From the NCBI GenBank assembly GCA_021014945.1, contig MU266475.1, forward strand, positions 1 to 64,000: 64,000 nucleotides of DNA. Direction: 5' to 3'. The notes beneath the pieces were generated by a model, which was given only the letters and a program-made list of their open reading frames with translations, was not told where the DNA came from and ran no database searches. Of the stretch, positions 34,901 through 46,455 are shown piece by piece. Positions within the stretch are counted from its first letter, which is position 1, and each line of letters starts with the position of its first letter. The stretch comes from Leucogyrophana mollusca (lineage: Eukaryota; Basidiomycota; Agaricomycetes; Boletales). The translations under genes were made by a program, and so were the position numbers.

Positions 34901-37900
34901 TACCTCCCGCCTTCCTGGGCTTGCGGGTGAGCTGAAGACAGGATAGAATAAATACGGTCTAGAGTGGAGGAGGCGTCTAATGTTTTGAGATCCGGCGCAG
35001 GACGTTCCGTTGGTGAACTCGATTCGGCAACGTCCGGAGGAAAATAGGCCTTTTGCTAAACATGATGTTAATGAAGTTGCTTGTAACCTCCGGGTATCAC
35101 TCACGCAGAGAGCAGCGAGGGCACCGACAGCTGCATTCGATAGTAACTTCGTTTCATGCTGAAAACGCTCTCCAGCAGAAGACTCGGCTTCGGGATCGTG
35201 GCTCGCAGCGGCAGCAGCTCTTTGCATTTTAATCAATATCCGCCCGGCAGGCTCTGATGGTTGTCCATGCGCACACCATTCTTCGCAAAGGCGATATAGA
35301 GCCAAATGCATATTCAGGGGTATAAAGCGCTCGGAGTCCGCCAAATTTGCCAGTCCATCAAAAAGTCGTTCAACCAAACCACAGAAGTAGCGCCGTAGAC
35401 GCTGCAATGCGTAATTGTCGCGATTCTCGGGGGAGGTGAGGAAGATCTGTGTGTTCCGCACGAACTTGAGTGCATGCGAAAGGGAGTCCTGCTTCGTAGA
35501 TGTCCTTTGGAACTGCAGTAGATGGGCAGTGAGGTAATAGATACGAGCTACGGCTGAATGAAGTCGAGCCTGGCGACGATTTCTTCCTGCGGAGACAGGA
35601 GATGCCACCTTTGGTCTTGATTCGTCGTAGAACTGACGGAAAGCGAAGAGATTGAGATCCTCCAGAAGCATTGAATAACCTCCGGATGGGAAAGCACTAA
35701 TGCAGAGCACAGCAGCATCGCGGAAGGGAGTGTATTCGGCGTCCAGGAAAGGAGTGAGATACCTGAACAAACAACGTGTGGTTGACATTCGCTCCCTCTC
35801 GAAAGTTGAATCGGAGGGGGCACGGGTATGTTCCCGACCAGCATGAGTCATGGCGGGTCGACTGTCGGTGACAGCCGCAGTTGCACACAGTATCTTGATC
35901 CACATATGCCATTGATCTACGACTGGCATGTGCTCTTTTATTAGTCTATATCCTTCTTTCTCGCTGGATGCGGAGCGTGACGCGGGGCCGGTCTGACTCC
36001 TATTAGTGGGAGCAGCAAGGCCAGCGAGTTGCAGAATGAGGGGGTGGTATCGTGAAGCTGCCGCTACGACCGCTGCACGACAATCGGCCAGTGGTTTAGG
36101 GGTATGCTGCATGCATGAGCGCATGAAGGCAGGGAAGATGTGACGCCACAGTTTACGGTCCTTCTCGTTGCCGCTGTCAGCAATTCGCAGAAGTATGTCA
36201 GGTCGTGCTGACTGCTTCCACTGCTGGAGGCGGTCTATCTCTGTCCTGTCCAAGAGCTCGTCAAAGCCTTGAAGGTATGTCTTGTCCGAGCCTTCGCCGT
36301 GCAGGAGGTCCATGAGTAGTTTCTCGTCAAGGGAGCTGTCCGAGGCAACGTGTGTGGAGAGTTGCCGTAGCGAGCGGATTAGCTTGACGCCTGCACAACG
36401 GATGGTTTCCCATTCGTGTGACAACAAGAACAGTGCACCGGCTGTGATATCCTCGCTCTGTGAGGACGTTGCTTCTCTCTCCTCGTCTGTTATACTCGTC
36501 TTCGCACGTTGAAGGAGACCGTTTATCCACCCCTCGACAAGGCTGACCCATAGGTTGAGGAGTCGCGCGCTCTCTAGGACGATCCTTGCACCTGCACTCT
36601 CGCTCACGATGTGAGTAGGATCGAATAGGAATTTCGTAAAGTGGTGTAGAACGGCAGCTGCATACTGTGTATCCGACATGAAGCGCCTCAGTGCAGCTGC
36701 AGCAACTTCTCCTACTCGAGGCTCGACATGAATGACACCGCGTATTAGCATCTCGACGGCCTCAGCGAGAGGGAGTGAGGAATGCAGACAGCGCGGCCAA
36801 GACTGAAAGCATGTCTGAAGCATGCTAATCTGCGACACGAGCTGGTTTGGGTATGCGACCGAGCCTTCTGCGTGTCGTCGTATAACCATGCTGTGAGACT
36901 CCTCATACGCAGGGTTGTAGCGCGCCAATGCCCACTGCTCGTCAAACACAGACATCTGGCCAACAGTGTTACTGCAGAAATTGACAACGCTGGTTATGAT
37001 GACACCATAACGATCAAAGAATGCCTCCATGCCTGGCTTCGAAGCGGAAAGGGGAGGAAGGATCTCCGAGGAAGAAGGATAATCGTCCCAGGAGGGCACG
37101 GCGGAGAAGTCGACACTTGAAGGCCATGTAGGTGTAGGTTCTTCTCTCTCGATCGCGTGGAGGGTCAGCAATATGGCCTGAATGGAAATTGCGAACCTCT
37201 CGGGGGCCGGTAGGCTTGCGGCGGTGATCGCCGAGGCATTCATGGAGGATTCCTGAAGCAGCTCTAAGCAAAAGTCGCGACCGAATTCGAAGTATCGAGA
37301 GAGCACGAAGTGTACGATGCAGATGAAAGGCTCGAGATGCTCTTCGTGCGGAAATATGAGTGCCCGGCCAGCGGGGAAGAAATGCTTCAGAAGGGTGTCC
37401 AGCTTGGCTGTGCTAGTGGAAGAAGGTTCCTGGCACCGATACAGGTACGTCCAAATCAGTCTGACCATTCCGTTCATGACAGGTATACGGTACGGTTTTT
37501 CCTTCGTACGGACGTGAGCCAGAGTTTTGTGATATGGTAAATTCGTTACCTTGAGTTTGGACATCCCGTGTTCGAAGCACCCCACCCAGTTGCGCAAGAA
37601 ATACTGGTGAGGGGCAACACAAAGGCTTGTAACTGCCAGTGGATACGCAACGTGCCAGTACCGGGGTTTGCTCATCATATCCTTCGCCCTTGGATAGATT
37701 TTCTCAATCGCCTTCTCCCACTGTGGATGATTGACCTCAGCTTGCGCAGTCTGGAAGTCATAGGCTTCAGGATATCATTACCAAGTTCATAACGTGGTGT
37801 TACCTTTCCGATGGGGTGCAGCAGTCGAGTCAAAGTCTCTGCAAAAGCGACTTTGAAGCGAAGGCCGTGCGCGTTTTCGAAAGACTTTGAAAGTGACTCC

Positions 37901-39595
37901 ATAAACTCGGCACCTTCTTCGAAGGCCTCCGGTGGCCACACCTTAAGTAAAACATGTTAGCTTGAACGGATGGGTAGGTTCAGCGCTCACTTTGATCTGT
38001 ATGTGCCGAAGTCCTTTCACTAGATTTTCATATCTAGTATCCAGATCCTTTACAACCTGGCCTGAAGCAACTGGGCCTAGCTCGCTCAAAAATCTGTCGG
38101 TGACGCTCACAAAACTGACCGGGCGATGGGGTGAGAGTCGTCCGGCGACCTGATTGGCCAGCACTCACCGAACATTCCCCAGATGACCCAACATCGTAGC
38201 GTATAATTCAGCGTTGATGCGATGATTTGCGGATTGGGAAAGAAGCTTCAAGTCCGGCTTCTTAAATTGCTCAAAGGTAGTTTCTTCCAGGCTGTAACCG
38301 GTCGCATCTCCGAGAGCATCCTTGGATATCATCTGCAAGACGGCGATTAACGCTCGGCACGTGATGTAGATAGACGCAAGTGATTTGCGCTCGTTCAAGA
38401 TGCCCGAGGGCTCCTGCACCCTAGCGCCGCGGTTCCACGGAGGAGAATGCGAGGCATGATACTTCAAAATGTCTGAGCTGATACTCTCGTTGTGACTGCG
38501 CCTCCAGCGCATGATGGAGTCGATGACAGGTTTGGCGTGCTTTTGCGCTATTTTCCCAAGAGACCGCAGTAAATCGTCAAACTTTTCGTCCAAAGTAGGG
38601 CCCATGAAGTCCGACAAGAGCGGCTCGTTATCCTGTTATGATAGTAAGACTCGGGAGAAGCAAACAAAAGTTTATGAGTTCTACCAAAGACTCTCGCAGG
38701 AATACGTCCATCTTCGCTTCAGCCAGGGTAGCGAAGCGTATAAAAACCGCGTGCAACGCGTAATCCGACGGTGTCCTTGGGCCTGGGGGAACTTTTTCGT
38801 CTTCGTCCATGGCCGTTGGGCTTTCGGATCGAGAAACGGGAGCTCCAAAGGCAGGCATTCTGGGAACTGGCGGCGGGGATGAAGAGTACGAGAATCCATG
38901 TCCCAAATCGCTTCCAGTGTCCGAGCTATGGAAAATCGACCCAGATTGTGAGTGTTGCGACCTCGCAGTCGAATGCCCCCTGGCTCTTGACGCGGCGCGT
39001 GGCCGAGCTTCATTGGAGCCAGGTGTGGGCGGCCGAGGATTAGGCAGACTGATGGCATTGGTAGGCTTGGACGTTGAAGGTAAATGAGCTAAAGATGAAG
39101 TAGACCGATTGAAGGGATTCTTGAGGATGGGGTATGCCTGATGATCCAGCGTCGGCATGGGCGGTACATCACTATGTTTGGCACTGCTCTTAAAAGCATT
39201 ACGAATGGACGCAAATGAAGGTTTCTTCGAGAACGGTGAACTACTTGTCGTCGCGATGGACGACTGGGAAGTGTGCGCGAACGGCTTGGGAACGTGACGC
39301 GCCGGCTGAGAATGGTACGAGTCTTCCGAAGCTACCGAGTCTCCACGAGAGTGGAAATAGCTTCGATCGCTGCGCTCGGGCAGGGCGATGGGTGTAAGTA
39401 TCGTAGGTGACTCGGAGCCTGAACCAGCTCCCCCGAAGGCACCAAATCCTGCAGGGCGGCCAAAAGGAATCGGAGTTGACTGGAAATCATCGTCATCGAA
39501 ATCTTGGAAGCGTCAGCAAAGGTGTCCTACTGAGACTGCCCCGGTGGTGAGGCTCTCGCACCTGGGATTGTGATTTGTATGCCTTCAGACCCCAT
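31978..39595 (-). CDS. TAO3: Furry/Tao3/Mor2 (PAG1) cell morphogenesis scaffold
   Basis: This is a very large HEAT/armadillo-like scaffold that works with the NDR kinase (Orb6/Cbk1) in polarised growth and septation. It starts at 39595 with MGSEGIQITIP; the first exon ends at 39562. A disordered serine-rich N-terminus follows (DFDDDDFQSTPIPFG, many SP and TP sites) and then long helical repeats. Family segments include DDLLRSLGKIAQKHAKPVID, KVAFAETLTRLLHPIGKV, KPRYWHVAYPLAVTSLCVAP, MVRLIWTYLYRCQE, LGLYNLCHIDPVIRRDAFS and VPFIRLQARHMFFQLL. The C-terminus is acidic (SDASDTDSDSESEFD) and stops at 31978. The open frames 31978-34836 and 34658-37678 are joined by an intron, and several smaller exons lie above 37.7 kb. 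The total is about 2,300 residues, fitting fungal members. The 3' end faces MLH1 across less than 200 bp. Confidence 0.9.
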
Positions 39596-40048
39596 GTTTA
39601 GCTCTTCACGACTTGAATACTGTTCGCTTTCCTGGCAAATTCCCCCACAACACTACAGATAATAAAGAAAAGGTAGCAACTGTTGAGCCAGGAGACAGTT
39701 GATACTATTTCAGTAGAGATGCAGACGGTATTATTTAAAGTACCAGTTCGTAGCAGTGGTGATGGTCGCGAAACAAGTCACAAGCGAAACTGCCTGGACA
39801 ATTGCAGAGTTAGCCGGTAACCTAAAGCCCTTACACTCAATTTTAATTGCCGATATTTGACTTATATCGACGTCGATCCTCTCTCGTTACAATGAACAGT
39901 GACGGCGAATACCTTGTACTACATAACTTATGCAGACATTCAGTGAAAAGACCTTCTGTCAACCAAAGTAGATAATAGACATCTATACGGAGCATTTGTG
40001 TAGGGTATTAATACCACGAGACAATTAAGCAATAGAGCTCGCCTGAGC
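39596..40048. other. Intergenic, promoter of the Furry-like gene
   Basis: 450 bp lie between the start of the Furry-like gene and the stop of the HET gene. No gene or repeat is seen. Confidence 0.6.
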
Positions 40049-42361
40049 TCAGACAAGCGTTATAGTCTGTCGACGCGCCATATCGTTATGGAAATGCCAC
40101 AGTAGACCCGGCTTCGTCTCAAAGTACCCAAGTCGACGGTAGCACTCATTCTCCACACGTTTCACCAACAGACCCACAACCATTCTCTCTCCCGGTACCT
40201 CATTCCATCCGATTGGTATAGCAAACGTCGGTTTATCTTCCTTTCCCCGCACGCTGTCCAACCATTCCACGCATGCAGAGAAGGCCGTGATGCGCTGTGC
40301 TTCGTCTTTGTCGCTGTCGATTTCCACTGGCCGAAAAGCCTTGCCCGACCAAGGAAACTCGTCTTCCTTGCAGTCACTTTCCATCCAAGTACGGCACTCT
40401 GCGCAGGACGAAACGTCGAATGTGTCGACGAGGCGTGAATTTCTGTCTCCCCTCTCGATAGGCAGCATCTGTGCGCTGAGCCTCAATGTCCCAGCCACAA
40501 CACCTCCGAATATGGCTCGTGTGCTCTGGGGCGTTACTTCGCAGCCCACAATCTCGCATAGATCGCATGAGATACGCACAGAGCGCCCCAAGACCCCATC
40601 GAAGGCGGTGGAAGTGCGTCCCACGACTCCGTCGAAGGCCATGATATCACCGTCGGTCGCTGCCCACGACCACGACGGCGCACGATATTTGGCAGGCTCC
40701 GGGAGGACTTTACTTTTGTGCCGCTTCCAAAGAATTTCGCGGCATAAGCTGCGCCGCCAGAGGCCTGCAAGGTAATCGTCACCCCATGCGGCGAAGAAGT
40801 GTTCCGCAACACCCGCAAACGCGACGAGCTTGTCTGCGGGATCGGTGAGCTTGCGTCGCGTGTAGTCCATCAGGACGAAGCGCCACGCAGCTTCGAGCAC
40901 GAGGATTTCGGGATTTGTGTCCGTGAGGGGTAGAGGCGCAGGTGAGAAGGTCACGTTTGGAAGCCGATGGAATCTGTTTGGTGGGCAGACCGCTCCACCA
41001 ATGTTCGCCGTTTCTGCCTGGCACTCGTACTGCAACGTCGCGCTTGTGTATATCAGACAGCGTGGAGACAAAAGGCGCTCTTGGAGGCACCAAGCGCGCT
41101 TGTCAACAGGCTCTGCCGCATCGCTGTAGCCGTCATGCACTAGTGAAAATGTACCGAGTTGACCGTCGGGGCAGAGGAACGGGAGATTTGTGTGTGCTTG
41201 TACGCTGCGGTCCTGTAGATATCCGTCAGCTGCCTTGGAGGCGCTCGCTGCGATGACAGTGACGTAGGCATCGCGGTACACTGCGCGCATGCGCGAGATT
41301 TCGATGTCCTTGTCTGAATCTGAATCTTGAAGGATACACAACGCATCGACCCAGAGGTATCGGATGCCTAGGCTATGCGTAGTGTTGATTGCATCTGTGA
41401 TGGTCCACGGAAGGACACCCAGATCGATGCCGACCTGCACAAGTGTATGAATATTTGTCGTAGTGGCGCAGAACTGCGGTCCACCCCAAACATAGCTGAG
41501 AGCTACGTAGTGTCCGTGGCTGCCATAGCTGAAAACAATTTTGGGCGACCTAGGGTTCGAGCAATCGATCACTCGCGTGGGGAGCGGCGTCAGACATGGC
41601 TTCGGACACTGTGGGTGAGTATTTATACATCGATCCATGCATTCCAACGCGATTTTGGTGCTTAGAGGCGAGCCGACCTGCAGCATGCAATCCCTGGCGG
41701 GGATATAGCTCGCGGCATTGTTGTCTGCTCATCGGGAAATCATCAGTGATACAATACGGCGTATTCCCGACCATACACACCTGCTGCAGTGTACGTGAGA
41801 TATGAGAGTGTAATGTCGTTAATTGTTACCTGCAAATTTTTTGCTCCCTCCGGCATGGGGGCAGAACATCCCCTTGTGACCTTACTCTCATTGGCTAGTA
41901 TGGTTGCGACGTGGACGGTATGGGTAAATCGCGGGTCTATGACCTTCCCGTAGTCACGCTCCAGCAAGCCGCACCACTGGCATCCTGCCACAGACGATTT
42001 GAAGATCTCGCTGCGGGTAGTACTGTAAGAGAATCCACTATGCCCTCCGGTTTCTAAATGGTGACAGAGGCTGTCATTCCATACTTTCTGAAATGACTGA
42101 TGGGTGAAGAGTCGTTCCCAACAAGGGTCGCAAACCAGTGAGTGGATGGTGCTTGTGGGATGATCTTCTACATGCTCGACGGGATTGCGGATGTCTCCAG
42201 TGGACGTTAGCCTATGTAGAATGTTGCCACACTTTTCGAAGACACTTACCACCGTCCGACCTCGTACGCCTCAAATTCTGTTCCTTGGTGCGATCTACTT
42301 TGTCAGACTTCTTCGATCTGGACCGACATCCACAAAATTCTGCCAGTATGTCCCATAGCAT
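40049..42361 (-). CDS. HET-domain (heterokaryon incompatibility) protein
   Basis: The start at 42361 (MLWDILAEFCGC) opens a short first exon ending at a GTAAGT donor near 42250. An acceptor before ACATCCGC keeps phase into DIRNPVEHVEDHP. The second part carries paired cysteines (LVCDPCWERL and CQWCGLLERD). After an intron near 41760-41700 the last exon encodes the HET domain: YVALSYVWGG, LGIRYLWVDALCILQD, MRAVYRDAYVTVIAAS and KRAWCLQERLLSPR. The remaining 300 residues continue to the stop at 40049. HET domains in other fungi trigger non-self recognition death or act with NLR partners; in Agaricomycetes such genes are numerous and mostly uncharacterised. Length is about 700 residues. Confidence 0.87.
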
Positions 42362-42980
42362 GCCGATCAACGAGCTGGCAACGTCAAGCACAGGTTATGT
42401 GCCGAGAAGATGAGAAGACGAATTTGCCGCAAGCAAAGGGGCATGTTGTAGAGCCCACCCACTGCCTGCTTGCCAATCAACCAGCCTCATGGCTACAGTG
42501 AGGCATGCTCGCTGCATCCTTCGCGTGTGTGCAGACCTGAGCCAGGGTATGTCCAAACATTTGCGGGGTGTGCATAGTGTAAGGCTCCTTATGAATTGTG
42601 AGCGGGCGAAGAAGTGAACCATGGATGCACGCCAGCTAAATGAAATATTTGGATTCGAACAGAATTGGGTTCCTCGCCGGCAGTCTCCCCGGGTAACTTG
42701 AACTCGAACCTGGCTGGAGCACTCCAGTAGTCGGCTTCAGCCATTAAGAATAACAAAAGCCGTAGAGCCCGTACCAGATAAGTACCTTGGTGTAAAGCTT
42801 TCTTCCCGTTGAGGAAGCAGTTTCGACTGACGGTCGTGGGCAAGTCACAAGCGATGTTTCCTGCTTGGGGGTCTTGTGACCTTTGAGATCTGTAAGGTAC
42901 TTCTATCTCCTTCGGTTTCTGCACTTAAAACATCGACGCTCCTCTGCATTTCACCATGGGACTTTCTATCTTCTACCACC
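42362..42980. other. Divergent intergenic region between HET and first PPOX gene
   Basis: It holds both promoters. A minus frame at 42589-42924 has no motif. A TTCGAATCC stretch near 42653 was checked for a tRNA and no cloverleaf was found. Confidence 0.55.
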
Positions 42981-43952
42981 ATGGCCAGGTTTTACGACGA
43001 GATTCCCGAATATCTTATCGAATGGATAAAGAAACAACATATGTTTTGGGTCGCTTCTGCACCTCTCAGCCCTGACGGCCATATAAACGTATCTCCCAAG
43101 GGAACAGCAGACTGCTTCCACATTATCGACTCTCACAGAGTATGGTACGAAGACCTGTCAGGAAGTGGTAAGCCATTCGTGCCCGCTGAGCGAATCAGGT
43201 ATTGATTGATAGAATTGCCAGGCGTCGAAACAATATCTCACGTGCGGGAGAACCGGCGCATCACCATTCTCTTTAACGCATTCGAGGGCCCACCAAGAAT
43301 CACAAGGTTGTTTGGGATCGGTAGCTGCCGTCCCCAAGTTGACGACAATATACTCAGACTTTCTCTTATCGTTCCACAGGCACTGTGCATGAATTTGGTA
43401 CCCCAGAATACCAAGCACTTATCCCCGCAGAAACCCGCAACCCTGGCTCTCGCGCCGCCATTGTCATAGATGTATATCATGTCGGGACTGTGAGTGGACA
43501 TGAGTGAATACTTGACGTTCCTAACAACAACCCTGTCTTGCCACCAGTCTTGTGGCTTCGCAGTCCCTTTGTACGACTTCGTTGGCCAGCGGACCCAGCT
43601 GCTCCGAATCTTAGACCGCATCGAATGTGGTGCTCGAGCTCCCGGGGCAGCCAAGAGCACTAGCGCAGGGATGAAAGGCTATTGGGTGGAAAACAATTTG
43701 AGGAGCTTGGACGGCTTGCCGGGTCTAGTTACAGCACCCGACTCCACAGCTCCCTTTGCGAACAACTTTAATCGCGATACTCCTCGGCCGACGATGAAGA
43801 ACGTCAAGCCCGGTGCATCCGGGGCAACAAAGATAAGCGGCAATATGTCGATGCATCTGCTTCTTGGTTTTTTTGTCGGTGTAATATTAACGACTGCAGT
43901 CTTCGGACTTATTGATAGCCCCAGATTCGAGCTCTTTACGAATAGCCTGTAG
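42981..43952 (+). CDS. PPOX/FMN-binding split-barrel protein, C-terminal membrane anchor (copy 1)
   Basis: Exons 42981-43167, 43222-43320, 43380-43489 and 43548-43952 join in frame. The N-terminal 200 residues are the pyridoxamine 5'-phosphate oxidase-like fold: FYDEIPEYLIEWIKKQHMFW, HINVSPKG, RVWYEDLSGSG, HVRENRRITILFNAFEGPP, RLFGIGTVHEFGTPEY and SCGFAVPLYDF. Family members bind FMN, heme or F420; the true substrate is not evident. The C-terminal third is a low-complexity linker, then a hydrophobic anchor (LLLGFFVGVILTTAVFGLI) near the end, suggesting a tail-anchored protein. A paralogue with the same exon plan lies at 45410-46380, with a secreted protein gene between them. Confidence 0.87.
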
Positions 43953-44440
43953 CTGGTTCGGAAATTCACAAATACATCGTCTATTCAGTCCTTCCGGTGC
44001 TCTCAGCATCACCGACAACAACGTATCTTGGCCGAGTCCGTATCACTAAGCTTCCAGGTCCAAAGGTGATCCCATAAACATTATCCGGGCCAATGCGACT
44101 TTCGAGTCATGCACCAGGACCGTTCGGATCATTGGCTCCGACCGGCCTCCTCATAGCGTAAGGCTGCGTACGGTTGGGGCTGAACTGAGAAGTATCCTCG
44201 GAATCCCTTTCGCCTTCTTCCAGGCGAAAATGCAATGCCAAGGCGGGCATTCATTCGGGTCCTTGCTGTAGTGGTGGAAGCGATACTCGACTTTCCGTAC
44301 TTTGGCGGTATAAACAGCGAAGTGGCTGTTCAATCCCCTTTGACTTTCGCCAGTTCAACTCAGGTATGTACCCAAGTCCATTCACTCCATGCATCTGCTT
44401 AACCCTGGAAATCCCATTTGTGATTATTGCCAGCAGATAC
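43953..44440. other. Intergenic region
   Basis: It holds the 3' flank of the first PPOX gene and the promoter of the secreted protein gene. No gene seen. Confidence 0.55.
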
Positions 44441-44960
44441 ATGTTTTCGTTGACGATATCATCTGTTGTTTCCATTGCTGTAGCTGTCGCCGTCGTTGCG
44501 GACTGCACTTTCGAGAATCAGAAATACGACTACGAACTTCAACTGTGGACGGGGAGGGGCTGCACGGGAGAAGCTGTGGTTTACCATGGTGCTAACAATG
44601 GCTGCAATTGCCATAACATCTCATCCGCACTGAACGACAAAATCGGATCATTCGTCTGGACAAGTGGACAAGAAGTGATTTTCTGGAAGGTATGTTAAGT
44701 TGTCTGATGACGCCTGATCATCAAACTCATTCGTTGAAAGGATGCCAACTGTCAAGGCTCAAATCTGGGTATGTTAGCTGCTCCATCGTTGGTGATGCTT
44801 GTTTCACAGACTCCCAGGTTCCTCGGTAGGCGACTGGGCCAAAGACACGAGCAGCAACGGAATGCAAATGACGTCTTTTCAAGTCTGCTCGTGAGTGATA
44901 GAAGAGCTAGTCTCCTAAGAGTACTGTCGTCTTCATGATTATGTAGCCATTGCATTGTAA
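44441..44960 (+). CDS. Small secreted cysteine-containing protein
   Basis: The start at 44441 gives a hydrophobic leader, MFSLTISSVVSIAVAVAV, with a likely cut before DCTFENQ. Exons 44441-44689, 44741-44768 and 44818-44890 join in phase. The mature part of about 95 residues carries six or more cysteines in C...GC...C-x-C...C...C arrangement (GRGCTGE, GCNCHN, DANCQGS, FQVC). The 3' end is not settled: after TGCTC a GTGAGT donor leads to a last short exon near 44947. No homologue is recognised. It could be an effector-like or crystallin-like small secreted protein. It sits between two paralogous PPOX genes on the same strand. Confidence 0.7.
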
Positions 44961-45409
44961 GTAGGTGTGTATTGCGAGAATTCTATCTGGCATTCAATCA
45001 AACCCCTTACATTCTCAATGAGTGTAACGTGAATGTATGAATCTTCACAGGTAAGAGAGACTCCTGCGTATCGTCATGAGCTTCTGTCCTGGAACTTATG
45101 GAAGCCGGAAATTGAAGCCGGAAATCGAAATCCCAAATCTCAGACAGTGGGATAGGCCACTGAGTATCCCCGTAGGTGTGCAAGCAAGCGATACAGCAAT
45201 TTCGCTGCAATCCACATAATGCCGATGCTGACAACTGTGGGCGAATCTGAACGACACGAGCCCACGGCCTTGCAGCCCTCGTGACCTGTATGACTGTTGA
45301 CTCTCGGAAGCCCGAGCCAAGACCGATCCCAAAGTTCAGTTCATAATTAAACCATGCGTTTGACTCGTTTATGAGGGGCTTTCTCTAGTTCTACCACCAT
45401 CAAACCGCG
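44961..45409. other. Intergenic region upstream of second PPOX gene
   Basis: No gene is seen. GGAAATTGAAGCC/GGAAATCGAAATC short repeats occur near 45105-45135. Confidence 0.5.
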
Positions 45410-46380
45410 ATGGCCAAGTTCTACGACGAGATTCCTGAATACCTTATCGAATGGATAAAGAGGCAACATATGTTCTGGGTTGCCTCTGCGCCTCTTGACC
45501 AGAATGGCCATATAAATGTTTCTCCCAAAGGCACCACAGACTGTTTCCATGTGGTCGATTCTCACAGGGTTTGGTATGAAGATCTGTCGGGAAGTGGTCC
45601 GTCTTTCGCTTCGATTGAGAATATGCGTTGATGGACGGTCTACATGTACAGGCATTGAGACTATATCCCACCTACGGGAGAATGGGCGGATTACTATTCT
45701 CTTCAACGCTTTCGAAGGCCCACCAAGAATCACGAGACTATGGGGGTTCGGTAAACGCAATGCGTGTTCCTGACATAGCCATCCTCTCATCACAAGCCCA
45801 CAGGCACTGTCCATGAGTTCGGTACTCCGGAATACCATGCACTCATACCCGCAGCAACCCGCAAGCCCGGTTCTCGCGCCGCCATCGTAATAGACGTGTA
45901 CCAAGTTGGGACTGTGAGCGCCGATTACCTGTCCGGGTTTCAATGATCTCATCCTTACGTCTCCAGTCATGTGGTTTCGCTGTTCCACTGTACGACTTCG
46001 TTGCTCATCGAACCCAACTACTCCGATCATTTGATCTCAAAGAAACATGCGACCGGGTTACGGACGCAGCGGCTTCGACCGAGAGGGACGAGAAGGGTCT
46101 GAGGGCCTACTGGGTTCGAAAGAACTTGAAGAGTTTGGATGGACTGCCAGGTCTGCTCACTGCGCCGGACTGCAAGATCACACCCACGAGTAATTTTGAT
46201 CGCGACGCGCCTCGTCCGATGATGAAGACCACCAAACCAAGAGGAAACGGGGTGGCGAACATAAGCGGCAAGACGGGCTTGCTCATCGGCTTCATGATTG
46301 GTGCCTTCGTCGCAACTGCGGTTCCGAGAATCATCTCTAGTGATATTTCTCGGTTCCAGTTCTTCCAAAGCACGGTGTAG
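45410..46380 (+). CDS. PPOX/FMN-binding split-barrel protein, C-terminal membrane anchor (copy 2)
   Basis: Exons 45410-45596, 45652-45750, 45804-45913 and 45967-46380 have lengths of 187, 99, 110 and 414 nt. The first three equal copy 1 exactly, so this is a tandem duplicate. Shared motifs are FYDEIPEYLIEWIKRQHMFW, HINVSPKG, RVWYEDLSGSG, HLRENGRITILFNAFEGPP, GTVHEFGTPEY and SCGFAVPLYDF. The C-terminal linker has diverged but still ends in a hydrophobic anchor (LLIGFMIGAFVATAV). Role and cofactor are as uncertain as for copy 1. Both copies look intact. Confidence 0.87.
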
Positions 46381-46455
46381 GTTGTATGGAAAGTTGTACA
46401 CTGCATGTAGCCTTTGCTCGATCTAATAACTCTAGCTTCATGTATTTCGTAGTTA

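Noticed and set aside
42640..42730. GTTCGAATCC-like words suggesting a tRNA T-arm
   Set aside because: No acceptor stem, anticodon arm or promoter boxes could be matched on either strand.
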